NCBI GenBank assembly: GCA_963708245.1
Contig: OY970201.1
Coordinates: 310,001-374,000, forward strand
Length of the DNA stretch: 64,000 nt
Source of the DNA: CAVYXK01 sp963708245
Lineage (GTDB): Bacteria > Pseudomonadota > Alphaproteobacteria > Acetobacterales > Acetobacteraceae
Direction of reading: 5' to 3'
Shown here piece by piece: positions 1 through 7,999 of the stretch. Position 1 is the first letter of the stretch. Each line of letters opens with the position of its first letter. The position numbers were made by a program, and so were the translations under genes. Under the pieces are notes generated by a model. It saw only the letters and a list, made by a program, of their open reading frames with translations, ran no database searches and was not told where the DNA came from.

Positions 1-564
1 GAACGTGTCGCTCGTAAACTGTGAGCCCTGGTCCGTGTTAAAAATTCCGGGCTTGCCGTACCGGACAAGAGCTTCATTGAGTGCGTCGACGCAGAACCCG
101 GTCGTCAGGGTGTTCGACAACCGCCAGGACAGAACCCGCCGCGTCGCCCAATCGATGATCGCAACAAGATACAGAAATCCCCGGCGCATCGGGATGTACG
201 TGATGTCGCTCGCCCACACCTGGTTCGGCTGGTCGATCGTTTTGTCGCGCAGCAGATACGGATAGATTTTATGCTCAGGGTGCGGCTTGCTGGTGTCCCG
301 CTTCGGCCTGATCGCGCACAGCCCCAGCTTGCGCATCAGCCGTCGGACGCGCCGACGCCCCACCGAAATCCCCTCGCGCGACAGCGCCACTTGCAGCCGC
401 CGGCTGCCATACACTGGATGTTCCGTGAAAATCCGGTCGAGCCGGTTCAGCAGACCGAGTTCCGGCGCAGAGATCGGCCGAGGCTGGTAATAGAAGCTGC
501 TGCGCGCGATCCCGAGCAGCGTGCATTGCCGGCCTACGGACAGCCCCGCCTCCGGCGCGATCAT
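1..564 (-). CDS. IS3-family transposase orfB (partial)
   Basis: This frame encodes the catalytic integrase-like transposase of an IS3 element and is open to the left edge, so the C-terminus is missing. It starts at an ATG overlapping the orfA stop (ATGA). Visible family blocks are SSFYYQPRP near the N-terminus, YGSRRLQVAL and RRVRRLMRKLGL in the DNA-binding part, and the first two DDE acidic positions in VWASDITYIP and FNTDQGSQFTS. The glutamate block would lie outside the window. In this family OrfB is usually made as an OrfAB fusion by -1 frameshifting; the overlap here also permits coupled translation. Confidence 0.88.
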   Translation of the reverse strand, partial: MIAPEAGLSVGRQCTLLGIARSSFYYQPRPISAPELGLLNRLDRIFTEHPVYGSRRLQVALSREGISVGRRRVRRLMRKLGLCAIRPKRDTSKPHPEHKIYPYLLRDKTIDQPNQVWASDITYIPMRRGFLYLVAIIDWATRRVLSWRLSNTLTTGFCVDALNEALVRYGKPGIFNTDQGSQFTSDTF

Positions 565-863
565 CGCCCGCCTCTCAGCAGTCGGGAGATGGCGGGCTGC
601 CCGGCAAGAAAATCGCGTTCGACCTGCAACTGACCGATCTTGCGGTGCAGATCGTCGATCACTTTCTGTGTGTCCTCGGCTCCCGCCGCCTTGTGGCCAC
701 GCGCAAACAGCTCACTCGCACGCTTCATCAGCTCCTGCTTCCAGGTGCTGATCATTGTCGGATGGACACCGAATTCCGACGACAGCTCCGCCAGGGTCTT
801 CTCCCCCGACAGCGCCGCCATCGCCACGCGCGCCTTGAAGTCCGCGCTGTGCTGCTTCCTCAT
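561..863 (-). CDS. IS3-family transposase orfA
   Basis: A protein of about 100 residues beginning MRKQHSADFKARVAM, with the HTH block LAELSSEFGVHPTMISTWKQ and a following coiled-coil stretch (DDLHRKIGQLQVERDFLA), the usual layout of IS3-family OrfA. It binds the element ends and supplies the N-terminal part of the active OrfAB fusion. I chose the ATG at 863; a GTG three codons upstream is an alternative. The gene overlaps orfB by four bases. Confidence 0.88.
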   Translation of the reverse strand: MRKQHSADFKARVAMAALSGEKTLAELSSEFGVHPTMISTWKQELMKRASELFARGHKAAGAEDTQKVIDDLHRKIGQLQVERDFLAGQPAISRLLRGGR

Positions 864-921
864 TACACCCACGTCTCGCCTCTTATGGAACCGGTCAGCC
901 CTAAGCTTATCCCGCTGTCCA

Positions 922-2258
922 GAAAACCGGAGCCGCCGCAGGACTTCTTGGCAAGGAGAAGGTCGAGAACCTCCGCGAGAAGACGAAGCTGGGCGACAGC
1001 GAACGGTCCGAACTGCATTTCAAAGCCGATGACCCGTTTGAGAGCGGACTCGATGACGCCGGGTACGGCTCCGGCACCCTGGTCCGACTCCGCGATCGCT
1101 GCGATCCGACGCAATACACCAAGCAGATACGTTCCCGTCCCCATCGCAGGATCTGCCAATGTGACGTCAGGGGATGCGAGGCCGTCCGGAACAGCGAATC
1201 GCGACAGATCGTGCAATACGTCGTCGACAAGGCGGACCATCGCGGTGACGACTTCCGGTGGCGTGTAATATGACCCCGTTTGCTTGCGCAACGTGTTGTC
1301 GTATATCTCCAGGAAGTGCTCGTAGAAATATAGCCACGCCTCCGGATCACCCTTTCCGATTACAGCCCAGTCGACCACGCTGAGAACGCGCGTGAGGGTG
1401 CCGAGGGACGTATTGAGGGCGTCCTGGCTATCTACGTCGTCGGTAAGGACGCGAAAGGCAGCACCAATGACCGTGTTCGTCTTGCGGAGCAGATTTCCGA
1501 CGTTATCAAGTCCCGCAGTGAGGGCAATATTCTGGGGGCGGGCCATGAGCAGGCCGAACGTAATCGCCTGTGCGTAGCCGTCAGCGAACTGCGCATTCGT
1601 CGCCTCCGGAAACAGGAATTTGCGCCAATCTTCAGCAAGGGCGGTCAGCGCAGGACTTCCCAAGGCCATTTGCTCCGTGACTTCATCACGTAGCAGTCGG
1701 CATAGCTTCGCGCTGACCTCCGCGAGTGCGCGTGCGCTGGTAGGGGCAACCGGCTTCCACCGCAGGAAATCCGAAAACAGCGCCTGCAGACCTGTTGGCG
1801 CCGCCAGCTTCGCACCGGCAGTCTCAACATCCCCCTGTAGCTTGATGATCGCTCCCTGCGGCTTGCCGTCGCGCCAGAGCGAGAAGGCGTTGCCGTCCGT
1901 GTAGATCAGATTCGGGAGGGACTTGAGTTTATCCCACTGCTTCTTGTCGTGCTCGTCCTTCAGCTTGCGCGGGTCCGCGCCCTTGCCCGGCCTTGACCTC
2001 GATGAACCCGACGAGCGCGTTGGCGACCGTGACGGCGAAATCTGGCCGGGTCTTTAGGGCCGACAGGGTCGCTTCGCCCACCGCGACCACATCGCCGGCC
2101 TTGAAGGCCAAGATGCCGGCGAGATCCGCTATGAGCGCTTCCAAGGGCGCGCGCAGCTGGTCTTCGGGGGCGCCTGAAGCGCCCTTGCTGGACAGCTTCG
2201 CTTTTAGGGAGAGGCCGAATCGGGAAACGGCGTCGGCTAGAGTGTCTTTCGATTTCAA
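922..2258 (-). pseudogene. Type ISP-like restriction-modification protein, frameshifted and truncated
   Basis: The N-terminal part (from 2258) contains RPDFAVTVANALVGFIEVKAG, which resembles the PD-(D/E)XK nuclease core of single-chain type ISP or type IIG enzymes. Near base 1990 an extra G in GCCGGG shifts the frame. Removing one G joins it to the downstream frame ADPRKLKDEHDKKQWDKL, which continues through LIYTDGNAFSLWRDG. The later part holds the N6-adenine methylase S-adenosylmethionine motif DPAMGTGTYLLG, preceded by KQTGSYYTPPEVV. The catalytic NPPY motif and target-recognition domain are missing because the IS3 element follows. The gene is therefore dead twice over: frameshift plus loss of the 3' half. 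It probably once gave anti-phage restriction. Confidence 0.82.
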
Positions 2259-2366
2259 TGGGCAGCGTCCCTGCGAATCGTCCTATTGGTTAACGTACAG
2301 GCTACTGGTTAACGTACATGCTACCTACGATCGTCGCCAATCTGGGGTCAGAGACGGCCAGAGGGG

Positions 2367-2375
2367 CTGCGTTAC
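2367..2375. repeat. IS256 target-site duplication, left copy
   Basis: CTGCGTTAC lies immediately outside the left inverted repeat of the IS256-family element; the identical right copy is at 3790-3798. Confidence 0.9.
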
Positions 2376-3789
2376 GGTGCCGTCGCAGAAGTGGTTGAAA
2401 TTCAAGGTGGTGTAGTCTCCGGCTGAGACAACAAGCCGACTCGGCGGTGAGACGCCGAAGGAGACCACACCATGGACAAGGATAGCAGAAACGCCGCCAC
2501 CGAGTCGCGGACCTTCCTCGGCGAGGCGTGGTTCGATCCGATCGAGCTGGGCATCCGGGAGCGCATTCGCGGCTTCATCGAGGTGCTGGTGGATGAGGAG
2601 CTGAACGACGCGCTGGGCCGTGCACGCTACCAGCGGCCGAGGCAGACAGTGGACGCCGAGCCGGCGGGGGCGAGAGTCGGGTATCGCCACGGTCGGCGGA
2701 AACGCCAACTGCTCGGCTCATTCGGGCCGGTGACGATCAGCGTGCCGCGAGCGCGGCTGACCTGCGACGATGGCACGAGCCAGGAATGGCACAGCAAGGT
2801 GTTGCCACGCTATGCGCGAATGACACGGCAGGTCGAGGCGCTGATTGCCGGCGCCTACTTGTCCGGCAGCAACACGCGCCGGGTGCGGCGAGCGTTAGCA
2901 GCGCTGTTCAAAGGTGCAGTTTCGAAAGATACTGTGAGCCGGGTCTGGCGGAAAGTGCAGGCCGCCTGGGAGGCGTGGTGCCGCCGCTCGCTGGCGGAAC
3001 AGGACGCCGTGCGGCTGATCCTCGATGGCACGGTGGTACGGGTGCGGCTCGACCGCAAGGCGACGTCGATCTCGCTGCTGGTGGTGCTGGGTATTCGCCG
3101 TGATGGCCAGAAGGTGCTGCTGGCGGTGCGCAACATGGGTGGCGAGAGCGAGGCGGCCTGGCGCAGCCTGCTCGATGATCTGATCTCACGCGGTCTGAAG
3201 ACCCCCGGCTTCGTCATCATTGATGGCGCGTCGGGGCTGGAGAAGGCACTCGGTCTAGTGTGGCCGGAGGCTTTGGTGCAGCGCTGCACGGTGCACAAGC
3301 ATCGCAACCTTCTGGCGCACGCTCCTGAGCGGCTGCATGAAGAGATCTCGAGCGACTACAACGGCATGATCTACGCCAAGACAGCGAAGGAGATCGAAGC
3401 GCGCCGCAAGTCGTTCATCCGCAAGTGGCGACTGAAATGCCGCGCCGCGGCGGACAGCCTGGAGGAAGCCGGAGACCGGCTGTTCACCTTCACCCGGTTG
3501 CCCGAAAGCCAGTGGCGATCGGCGCGTACCACCAATGCGATCGAGCGGCTGCACGAGGAGTTCAAGCGCCGCATCAAGACGCAGACCGTCCTTCCATCAG
3601 CGGAAACCGCGGCCATGCTGTTCTGGGCGCTGTTGGCCTCCGGCCAAATCACCATGCGCAAGGTGGACGGATGGCAGACACTCGCCGAGGCGCCTGCTCC
3701 TCAATGCATTGATCTCGCTGCATAACGCGATAAGCTGAGCCCGCCGGAGACGACGCTACGCAAATTTCCACCAACTCTGCGACACGACC
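2376..3789 (+). mobile_element. IS256-family insertion sequence with 9-bp target duplication
   Basis: The element carries one transposase gene between imperfect inverted repeats. The left end reads GGTGCCGTCGCAGA and the right end, on the minus strand, GGTCGTGTCGCAGA; similarity continues inward to GTCTCCGGC. It is flanked by the perfect 9-bp direct repeat CTGCGTTAC at 2367-2375 and 3790-3798, as expected for this family. The intact transposase and perfect duplication suggest recent insertion. Confidence 0.93.
2472..3725 (+). CDS. IS256-family (Mutator-type) transposase
   Basis: A full-length 417-residue transposase. The Mutator-type catalytic triad is visible as the aspartate in LILDGTVVRVRLD, the aspartate in GFVIIDGASGLEKAL and the glutamate in RTTNAIERLHEEFKRR. 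The VQRCTVHKHRNLL block between the second and third acidic residues is the C/H signature of this superfamily. The start is the ATG behind GGAGACCACACC. No frameshift is visible, so it is probably active. Confidence 0.95.
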   Translation: MDKDSRNAATESRTFLGEAWFDPIELGIRERIRGFIEVLVDEELNDALGRARYQRPRQTVDAEPAGARVGYRHGRRKRQLLGSFGPVTISVPRARLTCDDGTSQEWHSKVLPRYARMTRQVEALIAGAYLSGSNTRRVRRALAALFKGAVSKDTVSRVWRKVQAAWEAWCRRSLAEQDAVRLILDGTVVRVRLDRKATSISLLVVLGIRRDGQKVLLAVRNMGGESEAAWRSLLDDLISRGLKTPGFVIIDGASGLEKALGLVWPEALVQRCTVHKHRNLLAHAPERLHEEISSDYNGMIYAKTAKEIEARRKSFIRKWRLKCRAAADSLEEAGDRLFTFTRLPESQWRSARTTNAIERLHEEFKRRIKTQTVLPSAETAAMLFWALLASGQITMRKVDGWQTLAEAPAPQCIDLAA

Positions 3790-3798
3790 CTGCGTTAC
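3790..3798. repeat. IS256 target-site duplication, right copy
   Basis: CTGCGTTAC lies immediately outside the right inverted repeat and is identical to bases 2367-2375. Confidence 0.9.
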
Positions 3799-4218
3799 GT
3801 GACCGGGAACCGACGCTTCCGTTTCTGGCTCTCCCAGACAGGCCGCTTGGTCCTGCGATCCTCAAGCTCCGGTGTGAATGTCCGTTCGGGTGGACCCTGC
3901 TGGGACGCACGTCAGCTTTGGCATTGCAGCCAACCAAAGCGGCCGGTCCGCTCCCGGCCATACCAAGCCACCAGACGAATGGCCGATTTTCGGATCAGTT
4001 CTCCAGAAGCGGACCGACCGGAGTCCACCCGAAGCGGTCATCAGGCAGGGCGTCAGGTATAAGCTATGCCAAGCGCTGACAAGAATGACCCGCAAGTGGG
4101 CGGCCACCACATCCGCCGTAGCGCGGAGAAGACCATTCGTATCACACGACAGGAATGCGGCGCGCTATCCCGTGCGGCGCCTGACTTGCTCTGACCCTTC
4201 CGCGGGCCGGCAACGCCC
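3799..4218. other. Intergenic stretch without a recognisable gene
   Basis: This 420-base stretch between the IS256 element and ilvE has no frame with recognisable protein features on either strand and no clear terminator. It may be eroded coding DNA left by IS activity. Confidence 0.5.
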
Positions 4219-5118
4219 TCACCCCGTAATCTTCGCCACCTCCGCCGGCGACTTCTGCACCAGCGCCCCATAATCCTTCATCAGCGTCTCGCTGATCCGT
4301 CCCGGCGTGAAAGTCAGCCCGTCGATCTCCCGCACCGGCGTCACCTCGGCCGCCGTCCCCGCCAGGAACACCTCGGTCGAGCGCCGCATTTCCTCCGGCT
4401 GGATCGGCCGCTCCACCACCTTCATTTGCCGGTTCTTCGCCAGCGCCATCACGCTCCGCCGGGTGATTCCATCCAGGAAGCAGTCCGGGACCGGCGTGTG
4501 CAGTTCGCCGTCAAAGACGAAGAAGATGTTGGCCCCCGTTGCTTCCGACACCAGCCCGCGCCAGTCCAGCATGAGAGCATCGGCGAACCCCTCGGACTCC
4601 GCCTTATGCTTCGAAAGCGTGCCGATCATGTAAAGCCCAGTCGCCTTCGCCGCCGTCGGCGCGGTCTCCGGCGACGGCCGCTTCCACGCTCCCATGCCAA
4701 GCCGGATGCCGGCCATCCGATCGTCCCCGAAATAGCTCGGCCACGGCCAGACGGCGATCGCCAGGTGGATCTTCGTGTGCTGCGCCGAGACCGCCAGCAT
4801 CTCCGACCCCCGCCAGGCGATCGGTCGCACATAAGCGTCGGTCAGCCCGTTCGCCTTAAGCGTCTCGTAGCAGGCCGCGTCAATCTGATCGGCCGTGTAA
4901 GGAATCTCGAAGCCCAGGATGCGGCCCGAGTTCAGCAGCCGCTGCGTATGGTCGCGCAGCCGGAAAATATTGCCGCTATAGGCCCGTTCGCCTTCGAACA
5001 CCGCTGAGGCATAATGCAGCCCGTGCGTCAGAACATGCAGCTTCGCGTCGCGCCAGGGCACCAGGGCGCCGTCCATCCAGATCCAACCGTCGCGGTCGTC
5101 GAAAGGAACTAGCGCCAT
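4219..5118 (-). CDS. ilvE: Branched-chain amino acid aminotransferase
   Basis: A 299-residue fold-type IV PLP enzyme that interconverts Leu, Ile and Val with their 2-oxo acids using glutamate/2-oxoglutarate in the cytoplasm. Family blocks are LTHGLHYASAVFEGERAY, the PLP-lysine region APTAAKATGLYM, LMLDWRGLVSEATGANIFFV, and AGTAAEVTPVREIDG near the C-terminus. Length and order fit a group I IlvE. The start is an ATG with GAGGA eight bases upstream. It is transcribed away from the MarR/two-component operon with a short shared promoter region, an arrangement that could let the MarR protein regulate both; that last point is inference. Confidence 0.94.
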   Translation of the reverse strand: MALVPFDDRDGWIWMDGALVPWRDAKLHVLTHGLHYASAVFEGERAYSGNIFRLRDHTQRLLNSGRILGFEIPYTADQIDAACYETLKANGLTDAYVRPIAWRGSEMLAVSAQHTKIHLAIAVWPWPSYFGDDRMAGIRLGMGAWKRPSPETAPTAAKATGLYMIGTLSKHKAESEGFADALMLDWRGLVSEATGANIFFVFDGELHTPVPDCFLDGITRRSVMALAKNRQMKVVERPIQPEEMRRSTEVFLAGTAAEVTPVREIDGLTFTPGRISETLMKDYGALVQKSPAEVAKITG

Positions 5119-5138
5119 TGGTCGTATCCTCGCAACTT

Positions 5139-5167
5139 TATTGCTCCAGCCTTGCGCACGCTATAAT
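5139..5167 (+). promoter_or_regulatory. Possible promoter for the marR / two-component operon
   Basis: In the divergent ilvE-marR gap there is a perfect TATAAT at 5162-5167 with TTGCTC at 5141-5146, a 15-base spacer that is shorter than ideal. It points toward the MarR gene and would give a short leader. This is a pattern match only. Confidence 0.35.
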
Positions 5168-5242
5168 GCAGCCCCAGATACGTCAACAGTTCTGCCGCAT
5201 GCCCAAGGAATGTCTGCCATGCCGGACCCGAGAGGCGACAGC

Positions 5243-5824
5243 ATGAGCGCCACCCACCGCACCGTCCCGACGCTGGCCGAATCGAGGCACCCCCCCGCGC
5301 TCCAGCCAACCGCGCAGCCAGCCGGCGCCAATCTGCTCTTCCTGCGCGAGGAAGAGATCCGGCTCGCCCAGGACCTGCTGTTCTTCGCCTATCGCGACTT
5401 CACCAACGCTGCCGACGTGATCCTGAAGGAGCTCGATCTCGGCCGGGCGCATCATCGCGCGCTGCACTTTATCGGCCGCAACCCTGGCATCACCGTCTCC
5501 GATCTGCTGGGCATCCTGCGGATCACGAAACAGAGCCTCGCCCGGGTGCTGTCCGTCCTGGTCGAGCACGGATATGTGTCCCAATCCCCTGGCAGTGCCG
5601 ATCGCCGCCAGCGACTTCTCACGCTCACCCCGGCCGGCCAGGCGCTGGAACGGCGGCTGTTCGAGCGACAGAAGGAACGCCTCGCGGCGGCCTATCGTGA
5701 AGCCGGCGGCGCCGCGGTCGATGGCTTCCGCCGGGTAATGCGCGCCATTATGGACGACAGCGCCCGCGCCTATCTGGACAATCCGGAAACGCTCGGCCGG
5801 GAGCCGCGCGTCCGCGGCGTCTGA
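5243..5824 (+). CDS. MarR-family winged-helix transcriptional regulator
   Basis: A regulator of about 193 residues. After a proline-rich N-terminal tail comes a MarR winged helix-turn-helix: LHFIGRNPGITVSDLLGILR, then recognition helix ITKQSLARVLSVLVEHGYV and the wing QSPGSADRRQRLLTLTPAG. I chose the ATG at 5243 because GAGAGG lies seven bases upstream; an in-frame ATG at 5210 would add 11 residues but has its AGGA abutting the start. It ends two bases before the response regulator gene, so it is the first gene of a three-gene operon. The ligand is unknown; it may repress its own operon. Confidence 0.85.
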   Translation: MSATHRTVPTLAESRHPPALQPTAQPAGANLLFLREEEIRLAQDLLFFAYRDFTNAADVILKELDLGRAHHRALHFIGRNPGITVSDLLGILRITKQSLARVLSVLVEHGYVSQSPGSADRRQRLLTLTPAGQALERRLFERQKERLAAAYREAGGAAVDGFRRVMRAIMDDSARAYLDNPETLGREPRVRGV

Positions 5825-5826
5825 TC

Positions 5827-6525
5827 ATGGGCGAAGCCGCGCACATCCTGGTGGTGGATGACGACGCCAGGCTGCGCACCTTGCTGTCGCGCTACCTGGC
5901 CGAACAAGGCTTCCGCGTCACCACCGCCGAGAACGCCGCCGATGCGCGCGCCAAGCTCCGCTCGGTCAGCCCCGATCTTCTGGTGCTCGACATCATGATG
6001 CCCGGCGAGAACGGGCTTGCGTTGACCGAGTCCCTGCGCCGCGATGATAGCCAAGGACCTCCGGTCCTGCTGCTGACCGCCCGCGGCGCGCCCGAGGATC
6101 GCATCGCCGGCTTCGAGGCAGGGGCGGACGACTATCTCGGAAAGCCCTTCGAGCCGCTTGAGCTGGTTTTGCGCATCCGCGCCATGCTGCGCCGCGTTGC
6201 CCACGCCCAACCCGAGACGCCGGTCGGCCCGGTGCAGCTTGGTGTCGTGGAGTTCGACCCCGAGCGAGGCGAGCTGCGTGGCTCCAATGCCACGACCCGG
6301 CTGACCGGCGGCGAGGCGGCCCTGCTCGCCACCCTCGCCCGCAGGCCGAACGAAGTGCTGTCGCGGGAAGAGATCGCCACCGCGCTGTTGATGGACGAGG
6401 CCGGGGAGCGCGCGATCGACGTCCAGGTGACGCGGCTTCGGCGCAAGATCGAGGTGGACCCGCGCGAGCCACGCTTCCTGCACACCGTCCGTGGCCGCGG
6501 CTACGTGCTGAAGCCGGGGACCTGA
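5827..6525 (+). CDS. OmpR/PhoB-type two-component response regulator
   Basis: A 232-residue protein. The N-terminal receiver shows the acidic pair in ILVVDDDARLR, the phospho-acceptor aspartate in LLVLDIMMPGENG near residue 54, and the conserved lysine in YLGKPFEPLEL. The C-terminal winged helix ends ERAIDVQVTRLRRKIEVDP and FLHTVRGRGYVL, typical of OmpR-type DNA binding. Its stop overlaps the start of the sensor kinase gene by one base, so the two are translationally coupled and almost certainly cognate partners. Confidence 0.93.
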   Translation: MGEAAHILVVDDDARLRTLLSRYLAEQGFRVTTAENAADARAKLRSVSPDLLVLDIMMPGENGLALTESLRRDDSQGPPVLLLTARGAPEDRIAGFEAGADDYLGKPFEPLELVLRIRAMLRRVAHAQPETPVGPVQLGVVEFDPERGELRGSNATTRLTGGEAALLATLARRPNEVLSREEIATALLMDEAGERAIDVQVTRLRRKIEVDPREPRFLHTVRGRGYVLKPGT

Positions 6526-7853
6526 TGGGCCTGCCACTGCCCTTCGCGCGCGTGGTCAAGCGAGTTCTACCGCGCTCGCTGCTCGGGCGCAGTCTGCTGA
6601 TGATCCTGATTCCGTTGGTGCTGCTGCAGGCGGTGGCGCTGCAGGTTTACTACGGCAGCCACCTCGATCTGGTGTACCGCCGGCTCTCGTCGGATGTGGC
6701 GGGCGAAGTCGCGTTCACGATGCAACTCATGGACCGTTATCCCGGAACGGCCAATTCGAATTGGATCCTCGACGCCGCGCGCCTCCAGTTCGGCCTCGAC
6801 GTCCGACTCGAGCCCGACGCTCACATCGCGCCGCATCGCCGCTCCAATGTGTTTGGTCCGGCGGATGATGACCTGGAAGCAGCGTTGCGCGAACGACTGG
6901 ACGCTCCCTTTACGATGGACTGGAGCTACGATCCGCAATCGGTGCTGATCCGGATCCAGATGCCGGACGGTGTGCTCGACGTGCAGGCCCCGCGCAAGCG
7001 GGTCGATCTTGGCGCGCTGTTCCTGTTCGTCGCCTGGGTGCTTGGTACGTCGACGCTGCTGTTCGCCATTGCCGCGTTGTTCATGCGCAATCAGGTGCGC
7101 GGCATCCGGCGCCTTGCCGATGCGGTCGAGGCGTTTGGCATGGGCCGCGACCCGGGCCCGATCCGTCCCGAGGGCGCGACGGAAGTGCGGCGCGCCTCCA
7201 CCGCTTTCAACCGGATGCAGGAACGCATCCGCCGCTTCCTGACCCAGCGCACCGAGATGCTGGCCGGCGTCTCGCACGACCTGCGCACGCCGCTTACGCG
7301 TATGCGGCTCGCCCTGGCGATGCTACCGCCGCAACGGGAACTGGCCGATGACCTTGCCGAGATCGCCGCCGACGTCGAGGAGATGGAGCGGATGATCGAA
7401 GGCTATCTCGCCTTCGCCCGCGGCGAGGGCAGCGAGCAGGCAGAAGACGCCAACCTGTCGGCCATTCTTGAAGAGGTCGCGGCTGGCGCACGGCGGTCGG
7501 GTGCGGAGGTGGAACTCGACGTACCGGCGGAACTGACCCTGAAGCTGCGCGTCGGGGCGGTTCGCAGGGCGCTGACCAACCTGGTGGATAATGCGAGGCG
7601 ACATGCGCATCGCGTGGTCCTCGCTGCGATGGCAGGCAACCGCGCGGTGCAGGTCACGGTCGATGACGACGGGCCTGGCATCCCGCTCGAGCGGCGCGAA
7701 AGCGTGTTCCGCCCGTTCGAAAGCGACGCCGCCGGCGGGACCGGCCTGGGGCTGACGATCGCCCGCGACATCGTTCGCGCGCATGGCGGGGAGATTGTTC
7801 TGGAGGACAGCCCGCTCGGTGGACTCAGGGCGAGGATACGGCTGCCCGTCTGA
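6525..7853 (+). CDS. HAMP-domain sensor histidine kinase (EnvZ-like)
   Basis: A 442-residue inner-membrane kinase. The first membrane segment is LLMILIPLVLLQAVAL (about residues 24-39), followed by a periplasmic region of about 130 residues and a second segment near residues 166-188 (LFLFVAWVLGTSTLLFAIAA), then HAMP. The dimerisation/phospho-acceptor box is LAGVSHDLRTPLTRMRLAL with His near residue 251. The ATPase shows the N box NLVDNARRHAH, G1 DDGPGIP and G2 GGTGLGLTIA. It should phosphorylate the upstream regulator. The stimulus is unknown. Co-transcription with a MarR gene suggests a stress or envelope response. Confidence 0.92.
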   Translation: MGLPLPFARVVKRVLPRSLLGRSLLMILIPLVLLQAVALQVYYGSHLDLVYRRLSSDVAGEVAFTMQLMDRYPGTANSNWILDAARLQFGLDVRLEPDAHIAPHRRSNVFGPADDDLEAALRERLDAPFTMDWSYDPQSVLIRIQMPDGVLDVQAPRKRVDLGALFLFVAWVLGTSTLLFAIAALFMRNQVRGIRRLADAVEAFGMGRDPGPIRPEGATEVRRASTAFNRMQERIRRFLTQRTEMLAGVSHDLRTPLTRMRLALAMLPPQRELADDLAEIAADVEEMERMIEGYLAFARGEGSEQAEDANLSAILEEVAAGARRSGAEVELDVPAELTLKLRVGAVRRALTNLVDNARRHAHRVVLAAMAGNRAVQVTVDDDGPGIPLERRESVFRPFESDAAGGTGLGLTIARDIVRAHGGEIVLEDSPLGGLRARIRLPV

Positions 7854-7868
7854 CACCAGCGCGGATGA

Positions 7869-7937
7869 CACCTCTCCCGCCCTGCGGGAGAGGTCGCCGC
7901 GCGGCCGCGCGGCCGCGCGGCGGGTGAGGGTGCCGGG
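7869..7937. repeat. REP-like palindromic repeat, copy 1
   Basis: The perfect stem CCTCTCCCGC / GCGGGAGAGG with a CCT loop (7871-7893) is followed by a GC-only second palindrome and the tail GGGTGAGGGTGCCGGG. The same two-part unit recurs at 43249, 55551 and 57767. It sits between the convergent kinase and chemoreceptor genes, where it could also act as a transcription barrier; it has no following T-tract. Confidence 0.8.
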
Positions 7938-7999
7938 ACTGCGACACGTTGCAAATTCCGGCCACCCTGAAAGCACTTCGGGTAACACCGGCACCGCGA

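Larger units (their letters stand above)
1..921 (-). mobile_element. IS3-family insertion sequence (partial, cut by window edge)
   Basis: Two overlapping minus-strand frames, orfA (helix-turn-helix) and orfB (DDE integrase), define an IS3-family element. Its far end lies left of the window. The inner end is placed near base 921, where the minus strand begins TGGACAGCGGGATAAG just upstream of orfA; this boundary comes from sequence style, because the partner repeat is not visible. The element abuts the 3' part of a methylase pseudogene on the same strand and probably removed that gene's C-terminus. Confidence 0.8.

Noticed and set aside
5770..6537. 255-codon minus-strand frame
   Set aside because: Antisense to the response regulator; no motif.
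7869..7937. REP-like unit considered as a simple terminator
   Set aside because: No T-tract, and the same unit recurs at three other sites, so it is better described as a dispersed repeat.
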